This document shows, in pieces, positions 26,063-36,281 of a stretch of 64,000 nucleotides of DNA; position 1 is the stretch's first letter; each line of letters begins with the position of its first letter. Position numbers and translations under genes: made by a program. A model generated the notes under the pieces. It had not been told where the DNA came from. It saw nothing but the letters and a program-made list of their open reading frames with translations, and did not search any database. The stretch comes from Nitrospirota bacterium (lineage in GTDB: Bacteria; Nitrospirota; Thermodesulfovibrionia; Thermodesulfovibrionales; UBA6898): the NCBI GenBank assembly GCA_016217675.1, contig JACRHC010000076.1:1-64000 (forward strand), written 5' to 3'.

Positions 26063-27451
26063 ATGATTGAAGACAACCTCATAGAAAACGTTGAACTTAC
26101 TATTCGCAGGAACAGTCTCCTTGGAGAAGGAGATTCTTTGCTCGTCGGTTTTTCGGGCGGCCCTGACTCGACCTGCCTGCTCTGCCTGCTCCATGTACTT
26201 AAAGAGAAATATCAGCTCCAGATACACGCCTTGTATATAAACCACAATCTCAGACCTGTTGAAGTGCCGGCAGAGATAGCGTTCTGCAGGAAGTTCTGCG
26301 AAGGTCTCGGTATCCCCATCATGGTCGAATCGGTCGATGTGATTTCTTATGCTAAAGAACGCGGCATGAATAGACAGGAAGCTGCGCGGGAACTCAGGTA
26401 TCAGGTCTTCGCGAGGGTAGCGGCTGAGATCAGGGCAGACAAGGTGGCTGTTGCCCACAATGCCGACGATCAGGCAGAAACCCTGCTGATGAGGCTTGTC
26501 AGGGGTGCAGGACCTGCAGGACTTTCCGGCATACCCGTAAAACGTGGCAACATCATACGCCCTCTTCTTCAGGCCGGACGAAATGAGATCGAGAGGTTCC
26601 TTGCAGTCAGGGACATCATACCGGTCATGGATTCCTCCAATCTCAAAGAAGACTACTTCAGAAACATGGTAAGGGTCCGGCTCATGCCCATGCTGAAGCA
26701 GGCGAACCCGAAGCTGCTGCAGTCCCTTGGTCATACCATGGAGATACTGCGGGAAGAAGAGCGGTACTTCGGGATCCTTGTTACAAAGAACCTGATGAAG
26801 CTGATCAGCAGAAAGTCGCCGAAGAGGATTGAGCTCTTTCTGTCGCCTATGGAGGCTATGGAAATAGTCATACTGCGGAGGGTGCTCAGGCGTGCGATCA
26901 GCGAAACGGAAGGCCTAAGGGGCATTAGCTTTCAGCATATCGAAGATATCATTGCACTCATCAAGAAGGGGAAAAGCGGCGACAGGCTTCTGCTGCCGAG
27001 GGGCCTACGGGTGATCAAGGGATACTCTCTCCTTGTCATCACTTCCGAGGAGCCCCTGCGCATTGCAGAGTATACCCTTGATCTGCCCGGCGAGGCGGTG
27101 ATTGAAGGTGCCGGGTACGTGCTGACTGCTGCCATGGAAGAGCTGCCCGCGCAGGCTTGTGACGGGAGATCGGCAGCGCTCCTTGACGCAGAGAGGGTGC
27201 AGTTTCCGCTCACGGTGAGGCCGCGCAGACCAGGGGACTTTTTCTTTCCCACGGGCTTCGGCAGGAAAAAGAAACTTCAGGACCTTTTTGTTGATCTCAA
27301 AATTGCACGCGACGAGCGTGACAGCATTCCTATTGTGGTTTCCGGAGACGCTATCGTATGGGTAGCCGGTCACAGGGCGGACGAAAGATTCAAGGTGACA
27401 GAGACGACAAAAAAGTTTGTGAGACTTGGTATAGTACAGGGGAAATTTTAG
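26063..27451 (+). CDS. tilS: tRNA(Ile)-lysidine synthase TilS
   Basis: 462 aa from the ATG at 26063; an upstream frame from 25994 adds 23 residues outside the family's usual start. The ATP-binding PP-loop SGGPDST is at residues 31-37, and the C-terminal substrate-binding domain (PRRPGDFFFPTGFGRKKKLQDLF) is typical. TilS changes C34 of tRNA-Ile(CAU) to lysidine so that it reads AUA; it is essential in most bacteria. It sits upstream of gltX in the same direction. Confidence 0.93.
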   Translation: MIEDNLIENVELTIRRNSLLGEGDSLLVGFSGGPDSTCLLCLLHVLKEKYQLQIHALYINHNLRPVEVPAEIAFCRKFCEGLGIPIMVESVDVISYAKERGMNRQEAARELRYQVFARVAAEIRADKVAVAHNADDQAETLLMRLVRGAGPAGLSGIPVKRGNIIRPLLQAGRNEIERFLAVRDIIPVMDSSNLKEDYFRNMVRVRLMPMLKQANPKLLQSLGHTMEILREEERYFGILVTKNLMKLISRKSPKRIELFLSPMEAMEIVILRRVLRRAISETEGLRGISFQHIEDIIALIKKGKSGDRLLLPRGLRVIKGYSLLVITSEEPLRIAEYTLDLPGEAVIEGAGYVLTAAMEELPAQACDGRSAALLDAERVQFPLTVRPRRPGDFFFPTGFGRKKKLQDLFVDLKIARDERDSIPIVVSGDAIVWVAGHRADERFKVTETTKKFVRLGIVQGKF

Positions 27452-27489
27452 GCATGTGAGCTCATTAATTCAGATTCAGGAGGCATATT

Positions 27490-28902
27490 TTGACTGACAC
27501 TATCAGAGTTCGTTTTGCACCCAGTCCCACAGGACATCTTCATATAGGCGGGGCACGCACTGCCCTGTTCAACTGGCTTTATGCGCGTCACAACGGCGGG
27601 ACCTTTGTCCTCAGGATCGAGGACACAGACAGGACCCGTTCGACCGATGAATATATCGAGGCGATTATCGAGGGTATGAAGTGGCTGAACCTCGAATGGC
27701 AGGAGGGTCCATTCAGACAGACAGACAGATTCGGCGTATACAGGGACTATGTCGAAAAACTGGTACAGGAAGGCAAGGCATATCATTGCTACTGTTCAGC
27801 GGAGGAACTTGAGCAGCGCAGACATCTTGCGATAGCGCAGGGCAAACCACAAAAGTATGACGGCAGATGCAGGGATCTTAAGGATCCTGTCCCGGGCCGC
27901 AACCCTGTTGTCAGGTTCAGGACACCGCAGCAGGGCGAGACCGTTGTCGATGATCTGATCAGGGGCAGTGTAGTCTTTGAGAACAGCCAGCTTGATGACC
28001 TGATCATCCTGAGGTCGGACAATACGCCTACATACAATTTCACCGTTGTCGTGGATGACGTAGATATGCGTATTACCCATGTCATACGCGGTGACGACCA
28101 TCTGAACAATACGCCGAAGCAGATCCATATTTACAGGGCCCTTGGATATGAGATCCCCAAATTCGCCCATCTGCCTATGATCCTCGGTGCTGATAAAACG
28201 CGGCTTTCAAAACGTCATGGAGCAACCTCGGTCATGGCGTATTACGAAATGGGATATCTGCCCGACGCGCTGGTGAACTATCTGGTGCGCCTTGGCTGGT
28301 CACACGGCGATCAGGAGGTCTTTAGCCGTGAAGAGCTGATTAACTATTTTTCCTTTGAAAATGTTGGCAATGCCGCCGCAGTATTCAATCCGGAAAAGCT
28401 TCTCTGGCTGAACCAGCAATATATCATGGCGACTCCTCCTGAGAAACTTGCCGAACTGGTGACGCCTTTTCTGGTAAAGGAAACTATCATCGCTGAGGGA
28501 CAGGCGCTGGATATGGCCTGGCTTGCGAGGGCGGTGAAGACCTTGCAGGAGAGGGCAAAGACCCTGGTTGAGCTTGCAAAGTCGCTTCGGTACTATATCG
28601 TTGAAGAGGTGACCTTTGACGAGAAGGCAAAAGAAAAGTTCCTCAACGATAAGAGCCTGCCGTTGCTTAAAGACCTGAATAATGCACTTGCATCGCATGC
28701 AGATTTTTCCCATGCAGGGCTTGAGCCTGTCTTCAAGGCTCTTGTCGAAAAACATGGTGTGAAGCTCGGTGCACTTGCACAGCCAGTGCGCGTTGCCATG
28801 ACCGGCGGCACCGAAAGCCCGGGCATCTATGAGGTGCTCGAAGTGATAGGCAAAGAGAAGGCCCTGAAGAGGCTTGAAAAGGCTGTCAGCATAATTGCGT
28901 GA
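27490..28902 (+). CDS. gltX: Glutamyl-tRNA synthetase
   Basis: 470 aa. The class I signature HIGH appears as [15 protein letters not shown] (residues about 10-24) and KMSKS as [10 protein letters not shown] near residue 240. It charges tRNA-Glu, and in many bacteria also tRNA-Gln. Translation starts at a TTG with CAGGAGG 6-7 bases upstream; no in-frame ATG fits the conserved N terminus. The 39-base gap to tilS suggests co-transcription. Confidence 0.95.
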   Translation: MTDTIRVRFAPSPTGHLHIGGARTALFNWLYARHNGGTFVLRIEDTDRTRSTDEYIEAIIEGMKWLNLEWQEGPFRQTDRFGVYRDYVEKLVQEGKAYHCYCSAEELEQRRHLAIAQGKPQKYDGRCRDLKDPVPGRNPVVRFRTPQQGETVVDDLIRGSVVFENSQLDDLIILRSDNTPTYNFTVVVDDVDMRITHVIRGDDHLNNTPKQIHIYRALGYEIPKFAHLPMILGADKTRLSKRHGATSVMAYYEMGYLPDALVNYLVRLGWSHGDQEVFSREELINYFSFENVGNAAAVFNPEKLLWLNQQYIMATPPEKLAELVTPFLVKETIIAEGQALDMAWLARAVKTLQERAKTLVELAKSLRYYIVEEVTFDEKAKEKFLNDKSLPLLKDLNNALASHADFSHAGLEPVFKALVEKHGVKLGALAQPVRVAMTGGTESPGIYEVLEVIGKEKALKRLEKAVSIIA

Positions 28903-28996
28903 GACTGCGGCGCCTTTATTACTGTTTTAAAGCCGTACAAAGGTGCGCCCATGGTCAGTATTGCTTCTTTTTTGCATCGCTCAAAAAGAATTAAAG

Positions 28997-29025
28997 TCAG
29001 GCATATCTGGTCATGTTTTTATAAT
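28997..29025 (+). promoter_or_regulatory. Possible sigma-70-type promoter
   Basis: TATAAT at 29020-29025 is a perfect -10 box. A -35 box 17 bases upstream (28997-29002, GTCAGG) is poor. It lies 38 bases before the TTG start of the PIG-L gene, in a 160-base gap after gltX. Confidence 0.35.
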
Positions 29026-29062
29026 GAGACAGACCTTCAATATCTGGAGGGAGGAAGAATAA

Positions 29063-29815
29063 TTGATAAACAATGAATCCGAATTATATCCGTTCGTGAC
29101 GTCTGATTTTTCTGACAGGGACTGTCTCGTCCTCGCGCCTCATCCCGATGATGAATCAATAGGTTGCGGTGGGGCTATTATAAAACATATCAAGAAGGGC
29201 AGACGGGTCAGGGTGGTATTCCTCACTTCAGGAGACAAAGGCGACTTTCATGGAGTTTTTGGCAAGCACTATAAGGATGTAAGGCGCGAATGCACTTTAA
29301 AGGCCCTTGCTGCCTTGGGAGTTGATGAGCATGAGTTCTGGGATTTTGAGGATCGGGAGGTCGCAAGGGAGGCTGACAAATCCTATCTGAAGTTAAAAAG
29401 ACTGGTGGAAACTTTCAGGCCCGGGCTGATATATGTCACATCGCCCTATGAAGTTCATCCTGACCATAAGGCAACAGCTCTGATGGGTTGGAAGGTTTTC
29501 AGGGAAATGAAAGTTCCCGTAGCCTTTTATGAGGTGCTTATGCCTCTTTATCCGAATACGCTTGTTGACATATCGAGTGAGATGCAGCAGAAGGAATCGG
29601 CAATAAGACACTATTCGACAGAACTTTATTATAACGACTATATTTACAGGGTAGAAGGTTTAAATCGCTTCAGGACTGCCACGCTCTCTCCTGAAACAAA
29701 ATATGCGGAGGCATTTTTCCTGCTTAACGGTAAGCTCAGAGATAAGGATATGTCGTATATGCTGTTGCGGCATTTTTTCGAGCCGGTGCCTTTCTGGAAG
29801 AGGTTTTTTAAATAA
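29063..29815 (+). CDS. PIG-L/LmbE-family N-deacetylase
   Basis: 250 aa. Zinc-binding motifs are HPDDES (27-32, in LAPHPDDESIGCGG) and HPDH (near 132). The family removes acetyl groups from N-acetyl sugars (GlcNAc-type, as in mycothiol, bacillithiol and LPS-type sugars). The TTG start at 29063 has GGAGGGAGGAAG upstream; an ATG 10 bases later is out of frame. It overlaps the next gene (an acyltransferase) by one base, so the pair may exchange an acetyl for another acyl group on a surface sugar. The exact substrate is unknown. Confidence 0.82.
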   Translation: MINNESELYPFVTSDFSDRDCLVLAPHPDDESIGCGGAIIKHIKKGRRVRVVFLTSGDKGDFHGVFGKHYKDVRRECTLKALAALGVDEHEFWDFEDREVAREADKSYLKLKRLVETFRPGLIYVTSPYEVHPDHKATALMGWKVFREMKVPVAFYEVLMPLYPNTLVDISSEMQQKESAIRHYSTELYYNDYIYRVEGLNRFRTATLSPETKYAEAFFLLNGKLRDKDMSYMLLRHFFEPVPFWKRFFK

Positions 29816-30792
29816 TGACAGATGGTCAGACACAAACTGAAAATTTGATAATAAGAAGATTCAGGCATGATGATATCGCTAAAATCCTGGAGCTTTTTTC
29901 TGCTTCTTTCAGTTCACCGGAGAGTGAGGAGTGGTTTCTGTGGAAGTATGAAAGATCGCCATGGTCAACCGCTGGATATGTTGCTTTTGACAAAGACAGC
30001 GCTGTTGCCTTTTATGGAGGGCTGAAGCTTAAATTTAGCTTTAGAAACAAAACCCTTTGGGCCTATCAGTTCTGCGATGTTATGACTCATCCCGGATACA
30101 GGGGTAAATTTGCAGGCAAAAGGCCTGTTATCGTCAGGCTTGGCGAGTTGTTTTATGCTGATAACCGCATGGATTTTGCTTTTGGCTTCCCTTCGCCGAG
30201 ACATGCCAGATTGCAGTCTCTTCTCCTGGGGGGAGAAGGATACAGGCTTTTAAATGTTTATAAAAAAGAACATAGTAAGACCGGTTTTTTGGCAGGTGTT
30301 ATTAGTATTAATGAGGGGTGGCATTGTTTAAAAGACAATGGTATTGACAGGCTGCTTGTCCATGACAAATATGAAGGCTCTTTAGTAATTGCAAAAAATA
30401 TGGATTATCTGAAATGGAGATATCTTGAGAGGCCCTGCAGAAGTTATTCTTGTCTGACATTCAGATCTTTTCGCCGTCTGAAGGGGGCGATTGTTTTTAA
30501 GGTTGAAGACGGCTGCATGGACGTGCTGGAGTTTTTTTACGGAGATGTCATAGATATTCAGGGGATAGTGCGTTCCGTTGAGAGGTATGCCTTTCGAAGT
30601 CTGAATCTCAGGGGGATAAGGTTTTGGGCCCACGATCAGGACCCAATCTCAATATGTCTAAACAGTACCGGATACAGCAGGGAAGATGGAATCCCTGTTG
30701 CCTTTAAGCCTGTGAATGCTGAGTGCGGAGTCAATGGCAACGTGTTTTATGATAATTTTCTTTATAATATGGGCGATTATGATGCTTCTTAG
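29815..30792 (+). CDS. GNAT-family acyltransferase
   Basis: 325 aa. The N-terminal GNAT domain (residues 10-150) shows the usual RRFRHDDIAKILELF start and a coenzyme-binding-like region VMTHPGYRGKFAGKRPVIVRLGE. A second, less conserved half follows. It starts within the stop of the PIG-L gene, so the two are translationally coupled. It could acylate the amine freed by the deacetylase. Family membership is good; substrate is a guess. The stop lies 1 base from the end of the convergent radical SAM gene. Confidence 0.7.
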   Translation: MTDGQTQTENLIIRRFRHDDIAKILELFSASFSSPESEEWFLWKYERSPWSTAGYVAFDKDSAVAFYGGLKLKFSFRNKTLWAYQFCDVMTHPGYRGKFAGKRPVIVRLGELFYADNRMDFAFGFPSPRHARLQSLLLGGEGYRLLNVYKKEHSKTGFLAGVISINEGWHCLKDNGIDRLLVHDKYEGSLVIAKNMDYLKWRYLERPCRSYSCLTFRSFRRLKGAIVFKVEDGCMDVLEFFYGDVIDIQGIVRSVERYAFRSLNLRGIRFWAHDQDPISICLNSTGYSREDGIPVAFKPVNAECGVNGNVFYDNFLYNMGDYDAS

Positions 30793-30793
30793 C

Positions 30794-31960
30794 TCAGTCT
30801 TCCAAAAAACCGTATTTAATGCAGTTTCTGCAGATCAGGCCTTCAGCTTCGGCGTTGTGTATGAGTTTGGGGAGCTTGTCTGATTTTTTCAGGTAGGCGC
30901 TCACCAGTTTTCTTGCAAGCCGGTAATGAGGGCTGTTCCAAGCCTGATGAAATGTTGCTGCCTTTTGTGAAAGATTAGTAAAATCCCATTTTTCCTCAAA
31001 GATGCCGCAGCAGGGCGCTACCGAGCCGTCCCAATTTATGACCATGGAGTTCCACAACCATTTACAGGTCTGCTGGCTTGTTTTTGTTTCGGGTCTGATA
31101 TCAGATGGATATTTCCTGTATGTCCGGTTTTCCGGAAACCAGTCCTTCATTTCCTGGACTCTTTCATAAAGCGGAAGGATCAGTTCTTTTCCCATAGAAC
31201 TTCTCATGGCAGAAGGCAGAAAATGCATTCCCATTTTCACGGCGAGCGCTTCGGCACCTTCCAATTCCTTCTCATTGTATTTATTCACCAGGAACTGCCA
31301 AGCAAGTGTGGTTTTGTTGCCGGATCTTCTTTTGAAGTAATTCAACTTTTCAATATTAGCCAATACTTTTTGCAGCTCACCTCCTTGCCGGTATTTTGAA
31401 TAGGTCTCCTGTGTAATACCGTCAAGCGATATGACAATAATATCGATACCGGCGTCCATAACCTGTTCTGCGGCATCATCAGGCAGGTAGTTAAGGTTTG
31501 TGCTAAGCCCGGTGACAATGCTGTATCGCTTGGCTACGGCAATCATCTCAGAGAGGTCAGGATTTAAAAAAGGCTCTCCCCAATTGCAGAGATTCACGGT
31601 GATTATATAAGGTCCCGCTTCAGCCATTATTTTCCTGAAGAGATGTATGTCCATTTTGCCTTTTGGCCGGGATGTGGTATCCTGCCAAGAGGGACAGAGA
31701 GGGCATTGAAGATTACAGATATTTGAGGGGTCGAGGATGAGGATATAGGGATAACTGAGGAGCCTTGTCCTGCCTATCTTAATTTCAACCTGATTCAGAA
31801 GGAAATTGGATATTTTCTTCCTGCGATAATTGCCGCTCGTTAAGACATTTTCCACTAAGGGTTGGACAATTGAAGGAAACATTGGATATAATTTGTCAGT
31901 GAACTGAGACATGAAAAGACTCATTTGTTTATTTAAAACATTCTCCTGAATTATTGTCAA
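30794..31960 (-). CDS. Radical SAM/SPASM-domain protein
   Basis: 388 aa. CNLQCPLC (CxxxCxxC, near residue 85, in PSNICNLQCPLCPSW) binds the radical-generating [4Fe-4S] cluster. The C-terminal region has more cysteines (CKWLW, APCCGIF, CRNC) typical of a SPASM or twitch domain with auxiliary clusters. SPASM enzymes modify peptides or proteins, but similar proteins also occur in sugar and surface-polymer gene clusters. No precursor peptide is seen beside it. It faces a second radical SAM gene (32044-33024) from a shared 83-base intergenic region. Confidence 0.83.
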   Translation of the reverse strand: MTIIQENVLNKQMSLFMSQFTDKLYPMFPSIVQPLVENVLTSGNYRRKKISNFLLNQVEIKIGRTRLLSYPYILILDPSNICNLQCPLCPSWQDTTSRPKGKMDIHLFRKIMAEAGPYIITVNLCNWGEPFLNPDLSEMIAVAKRYSIVTGLSTNLNYLPDDAAEQVMDAGIDIIVISLDGITQETYSKYRQGGELQKVLANIEKLNYFKRRSGNKTTLAWQFLVNKYNEKELEGAEALAVKMGMHFLPSAMRSSMGKELILPLYERVQEMKDWFPENRTYRKYPSDIRPETKTSQQTCKWLWNSMVINWDGSVAPCCGIFEEKWDFTNLSQKAATFHQAWNSPHYRLARKLVSAYLKKSDKLPKLIHNAEAEGLICRNCIKYGFLED

Positions 31961-32043
31961 TATGATCCCTATATAAAAACAGCAGGAATAACTCTGCGAT
32001 CCTATGGATTGCCACTATTTGGATGTGAGGGCGGACAGGTCGG

Positions 32044-33024
32044 TTGAAATTTGTTAAGAAAATTATCAGGAGCTTTGGCAGGGTTGAAAAAAGATCTGTT
32101 GATCAATTCCCGTCAAATGTCTTACTGGAACCTACAAATGCCTGCAACTTAAGGTGCCGGATGTGTCCGGCCTATGGTGAGGGAGTCGAGAGAAAGAGAG
32201 ATATCGGCTTTATTAACAGAGAAGTTTGGACAAAAGCTCTGGATGAGATTGGAACATGGCCATCGCGAGTTAATTTGGACCTGCACGGCGCGGGTGAGCC
32301 ACTGCTCCATCCGGATTTTCTGGACATGTTGGCGCATGCAAGGAGCAAAAAGAATATTACCGTGGGATTCCTGAGCAACGCCACATTACTGAACAGGGAA
32401 ATGGCGTCCGCCATCATGGATATTGGACTGGACTGGATATGTTTTTCAGTTGATGGCGCGGAGAAACATATTTTCGAGCATTACAGAAAAGGCGCTGATT
32501 TTGATTTGGTTGAAGAAAATATAAAATACTTATTGTCTATAAGAAAAGGCAGTAATCCGGTTATTTCTTTTAACATGGTGCGGCATCAAGAGCTTGATGT
32601 AAAAATGTTTATTGATAAGTGGTCGGGTTTGGTCGATGTCCTGAATATATCGCTAAAGAGATTGCAGGGGATTAATGGAGCAGGCGGGTTAAAACTATTA
32701 ACGCCGTGTGCTTTGATTTATCAGCAACTTCCCATTGCATGGACAGGGAAAGCCGGTCTTTGCTGTGAAGATTTTTGGTTAGATCATGTCATTGGAACGT
32801 TTCCTGAGGAAAGCCTTTATGAAATATGGCATGGAAAGTTATTGAATAATATTCGCAAGAAACATGAGAAACAGCAGGCTGATGACGTGAAGTTATGCAG
32901 GACATGTAATGCTACTTTTCTGCATTTGCATAAGGAATGGTTTGTTGAAAAAGGCAGGATAAATACATTGATCAGGGAAGAGCTGCCTGAAATGAGGCCT
33001 GAGATTGCAGTTAAAGCGAATTAA
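32044..33024 (+). CDS. Radical SAM/SPASM-domain protein (second copy type)
   Basis: 326 aa. The SAM cluster motif is CNLRCRMC (near residue 38, in PTNACNLRCRMCPAYG). The C-terminal part has LCCEDFW and CRTCNAT, cysteine groups fitting an auxiliary cluster. It shares the general layout of its divergent neighbour but not its length, so they are related rather than duplicates. The start is a TTG (32044) with a weak GGACAGG site; no better in-frame start lies before the conserved motif. Function is unknown. Context is a surface-polysaccharide region. Confidence 0.78.
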   Translation: MKFVKKIIRSFGRVEKRSVDQFPSNVLLEPTNACNLRCRMCPAYGEGVERKRDIGFINREVWTKALDEIGTWPSRVNLDLHGAGEPLLHPDFLDMLAHARSKKNITVGFLSNATLLNREMASAIMDIGLDWICFSVDGAEKHIFEHYRKGADFDLVEENIKYLLSIRKGSNPVISFNMVRHQELDVKMFIDKWSGLVDVLNISLKRLQGINGAGGLKLLTPCALIYQQLPIAWTGKAGLCCEDFWLDHVIGTFPEESLYEIWHGKLLNNIRKKHEKQQADDVKLCRTCNATFLHLHKEWFVEKGRINTLIREELPEMRPEIAVKAN

Positions 33025-33090
33025 TAAAAAAGGCAGCCCATAATTCTTCAGCGTTCTGCCCTCCTGAAGGCAGATTTTAATCAGGGTATA

Positions 33091-34239
33091 CTATGAGGCT
33101 TCTCTTATTGCAAAAAAATCCTTGGCTTTTCCGATTCTATTTGTGTAGATCGGAATTATTTTTATAAAACCTGTTTTGTTCGGCAATCGGTTCAATATAT
33201 CTTTACTGAAATTTATCTGGCGAGACTTGACATACATGCCTCCTCTGTCTGCAAAAGTCGGCGAGTAAGATATTTCCACAAGATATTCATTTGCTTCTTT
33301 GTCCGTATGCCACTCAAGATTGATCAAGCCATCTGACGGATGAATTTCCTTGTAAGGGACTGCGAGTTTAGACAAATACGTTTCAAGAAAGGGTATGATC
33401 CTGTTTAAAGAAAACAGCATCTTCATAAAAATGTATCCGAATAATCCATAGTGCTTTCTATAATAATAAAGCGCACTTGTCCGGTATATTTTGCCGATAT
33501 CAAGCGGGGCGCTCCTGACGCTTTCTTCAAAAAAGTGCTGAATCTCGGCATTTGGCAGATAAAAGATCTTCCAGCCGGCTTTCTTTATGCGTTTCAGTAA
33601 ATCATGTTCTTCAAAAAATAGAAAGAAATTCTCGTCAAACATGCCTATCTCTTCAAATGCTTCTCTTCGCAGCAGTATTAATCCGCCCGTGATTCCCTCA
33701 ACCTCAATTGGTTCTGTTGCGTTCCAGAGGCGGTATGCTGATTTCCAATACCATCGGGAAATTGCGCTATTGGGAAAATACCTGCAAAAGGGAGTGAATT
33801 GGAAGAGAGCGGTTATGAGGGAATGAATTCTTATGTCGGGAAACATAAAATTCTTATTGTCATCCCACCATATCTTACAGCCAGCTGCACCTGCATCAGC
33901 GTGGCTCTCCATAAAGCTTGCTATCTTATCCACGGCACCGGGCGAGAGTACGGTGTCCGGATTCAAAACCAGAAACAATTTACCCCGCGAAATGCGAAAG
34001 GCCTGATTGTGGGCCCGGCCGAAGCCTGCATTGAGACTGTTTTCAAGAAGAGTAACCTGAGGGAAATGCCCTCTAACTAAAGCACACGTTTTGTCAGATG
34101 AAGCATTATCAACGACAATTAGTTCAAATGTATGTTTCTCTATTCCTTTTATAATCGAGGAAAGACAATTTAAGAGGACATGGGCCGAGTTATAGCTGAC
34201 TATGGAGATAGAAATATCACATTGGTCCATATCGTTCAC
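33091..34239 (-). CDS. Family 2 glycosyltransferase
   Basis: 382 aa GT-A fold. The N terminus ISIVSYNSAHVLLNCL and ELIVVDNASSDKT bind the nucleotide-sugar, and the metal motif appears as LVLNPDTV (DxD-type) near residue 95. A C-terminal region of about 100 residues after the GT domain is not recognised. It starts 4 bases inside the ABC ATPase gene, so its expression is coupled to the polysaccharide exporter Wzm/Wzt. It may add a cap or first sugar to the exported polymer. Rhamnosyltransferase-like features exist, but the sugar is not certain. Confidence 0.82.
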   Translation of the reverse strand: MNDMDQCDISISIVSYNSAHVLLNCLSSIIKGIEKHTFELIVVDNASSDKTCALVRGHFPQVTLLENSLNAGFGRAHNQAFRISRGKLFLVLNPDTVLSPGAVDKIASFMESHADAGAAGCKIWWDDNKNFMFPDIRIHSLITALFQFTPFCRYFPNSAISRWYWKSAYRLWNATEPIEVEGITGGLILLRREAFEEIGMFDENFFLFFEEHDLLKRIKKAGWKIFYLPNAEIQHFFEESVRSAPLDIGKIYRTSALYYYRKHYGLFGYIFMKMLFSLNRIIPFLETYLSKLAVPYKEIHPSDGLINLEWHTDKEANEYLVEISYSPTFADRGGMYVKSRQINFSKDILNRLPNKTGFIKIIPIYTNRIGKAKDFFAIREAS

Positions 34240-35402
34240 TCTATCGAGAAAATACTGTCAAAGAAGCATAAGGAATTCAGGATATCAATTCCCGTATCTA
34301 TTCTGAAATCAGTACATTCTACAAGAATGGGTTTAAAGGCCTCCCGGTCAAAGACCCCGATGTAGATAAAATAGGTTCCTTTTACAATGTTTAAATCCCT
34401 GATAGTGATCGTTCCACGGTGCTGTCCGTCAAACAAAAAGGGCTCTTTATGCTGCATGTGAGTAGTCATAAAAGAAACCTGAAACTGGTCCTCCCGTAAA
34501 ATTGCCCAACCGATATGACCATGAAAAGGTTCCAGGGTCTTAACATTGAAAGAAATGACAAGGGAGCGAGCATCCTCCTGCCTTACATGAAAATCCCTGA
34601 CCGATATAAACGAATTGTGCGTGCCTTGCCCCTGTTTGAGCATCTGTTCCCCGGTCTTATAATTGTCCGACTTCATCTGCTCAAAAGCAGCATAGCTGTT
34701 TACGACTGCTCCTGAATCCCCCAGCATTGATACATTTCCTTTATTCAGCCAGAGAGTTTTTTCGCAGAATGTCTTTATCTGATACAGATCGTGTGAACAA
34801 AAAATAATAGTCTTCCCTGCCTTCCTGAACTCAGCCATTTTCTCAAGACATTTTTTTTGGAAATACTGGTCCCCCACTGACAATGCTTCGTCGATAATAA
34901 GAATCTCGGGATCGAGCGCCGTGGCAACGGAGAACGCAAGCCTGACCTGCATGCCGGAGGAATAGGTCTTGATGGGATAATGGATAAACTCATTGAGCTC
35001 TGCGAACTCAATAATATTATCAACCTTTTTCTTCATGACACTGTTATCCATGCCCAGGAGAGAGCCGTAAAAGAAGATATTCTCCAGACCGGTTATCTCG
35101 GGATGGAATCCCGTTCCAAGCTCCAGGAGGGATGAAACCATTCCCTGCATCTCAATCCGTCCATGGGTAGGAGAAAGAGTTTTGGCGAGTATTTTCAGCA
35201 GAGTGCTTTTGCCGGCGCCATTATCCCCAATCAATCCAAGAGTGCTGCCCTTTTCCAATTCGAACGTGATATCGTTAAGGGCAACGAATTCGCGGTGCTT
35301 ATTCTTCCGGCCAAAGATCTCTTTTAATCTGTCTATTGGTTTTTCATACAGTTTGAATACTTTTGATATATTTTCAGCCCTGACTGCAATCATAGGGCAC
35401 AC
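34236..35402 (-). CDS. wzt: ABC transporter ATPase, Wzt-like, with C-terminal polysaccharide-binding domain
   Basis: 388 aa (385 if the ATG at 35393 is used rather than the GTG at 35402). Walker A is GDNGAGKST near residue 60, the signature YSSGMQVRLAF near 150 and Walker B ILIIDEALSVGD near 170. The final roughly 140 residues form a beta-rich domain as in Wzt of O-antigen exporters that check the terminal sugar modification. With the permease encoded upstream it would move lipid-linked polysaccharide across the inner membrane. Confidence 0.85.
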   Translation of the reverse strand: MCPMIAVRAENISKVFKLYEKPIDRLKEIFGRKNKHREFVALNDITFELEKGSTLGLIGDNGAGKSTLLKILAKTLSPTHGRIEMQGMVSSLLELGTGFHPEITGLENIFFYGSLLGMDNSVMKKKVDNIIEFAELNEFIHYPIKTYSSGMQVRLAFSVATALDPEILIIDEALSVGDQYFQKKCLEKMAEFRKAGKTIIFCSHDLYQIKTFCEKTLWLNKGNVSMLGDSGAVVNSYAAFEQMKSDNYKTGEQMLKQGQGTHNSFISVRDFHVRQEDARSLVISFNVKTLEPFHGHIGWAILREDQFQVSFMTTHMQHKEPFLFDGQHRGTITIRDLNIVKGTYFIYIGVFDREAFKPILVECTDFRIDTGIDILNSLCFFDSIFSIE

Positions 35403-35510
35403 GCCGAATTCACAGGAAGCAGGTGAGGTGCTCCAGAACTTATCTCCATTACTGCTTCAGAAGAAATCAGGGATAGCTGAAAATACATAATGCATGCTTT
35501 CCCCTGCACG

Positions 35511-36281
35511 TTAGAGGACATCTGCAAAACCAGACCTTAATTTATCGAATATGAATAAGCCGCCGGCAATAGCTCCAAGAGAGAGCAGACAGATTATACC
35601 CAGAAAAGTCAAATCCGGTATCTTTCGGAAAAGCAGTATCGTGTGGTAAGAGGAAACGAAATAAGTCAGCGGATTCAGGGAAAAGATAATTTTAAACCGA
35701 TCGGGTATTGCTTCCAGGCTGTAAATTATCGGGGAAACAAAGAACATGCCCTGTATGAAGTAAGACAGTAACTGACTGAGATCTCTCACATAAGGCATCA
35801 AAGCTGCCAGGAGCAAGCCGAGTCCTAACGAAAAGAGAAACTGGAGCAACAGAACGGGAAGCACCATTACAAACAGCGGACTAAAGGATGTTGAAAGGGA
35901 ATATACGAAGAGAAAGAGCAGGAAGCCGCCAAGGTTCAGCAGATAGCTCGAAGTAATGGCTGTTATAGGCAAAAGAATTACAGGAAAGGAGATTTTTTTT
36001 ACCATCTCAGCGTTTTCGATAATACTGGATGACGCTTTCATGACACCTTCTGAAAAAGCAAGCCAGAAAAAAAATGAAGAGAGCAGAAAGTAGATATAGG
36101 GCATTGATGTGTTGGCGTACGGTCGTGATTTCATAATACCGGAAAAGACAAACCAGAAAAGCAGTATCTGCACGACGGGGATTAACAACGTCCAGAGTAA
36201 CCCTAGTCCTGATCCGGCAAACCGCGTCCGGATGTCTTTTTTTATGAAATAAAAGAGGAGATGGAAGTTATTTCTTTTCAC
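35511..36281 (-). CDS. wzm: ABC-2 type polysaccharide permease, Wzm-like
   Basis: 256 aa with about six membrane helices and the ABC-2 pattern typical of O-antigen and capsule exporters. It pairs with the ATPase downstream (108 bases apart). It starts at a GTG that overlaps the stop of gspC (GTGA), so it is translationally coupled to the type II secretion operon, which is unusual. No polymerase or chain-length gene is near, in keeping with the ABC-dependent route in which chain ends are sensed by Wzt. Confidence 0.83.
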   Translation of the reverse strand: MKRNNFHLLFYFIKKDIRTRFAGSGLGLLWTLLIPVVQILLFWFVFSGIMKSRPYANTSMPYIYFLLSSFFFWLAFSEGVMKASSSIIENAEMVKKISFPVILLPITAITSSYLLNLGGFLLFLFVYSLSTSFSPLFVMVLPVLLLQFLFSLGLGLLLAALMPYVRDLSQLLSYFIQGMFFVSPIIYSLEAIPDRFKIIFSLNPLTYFVSSYHTILLFRKIPDLTFLGIICLLSLGAIAGGLFIFDKLRSGFADVL

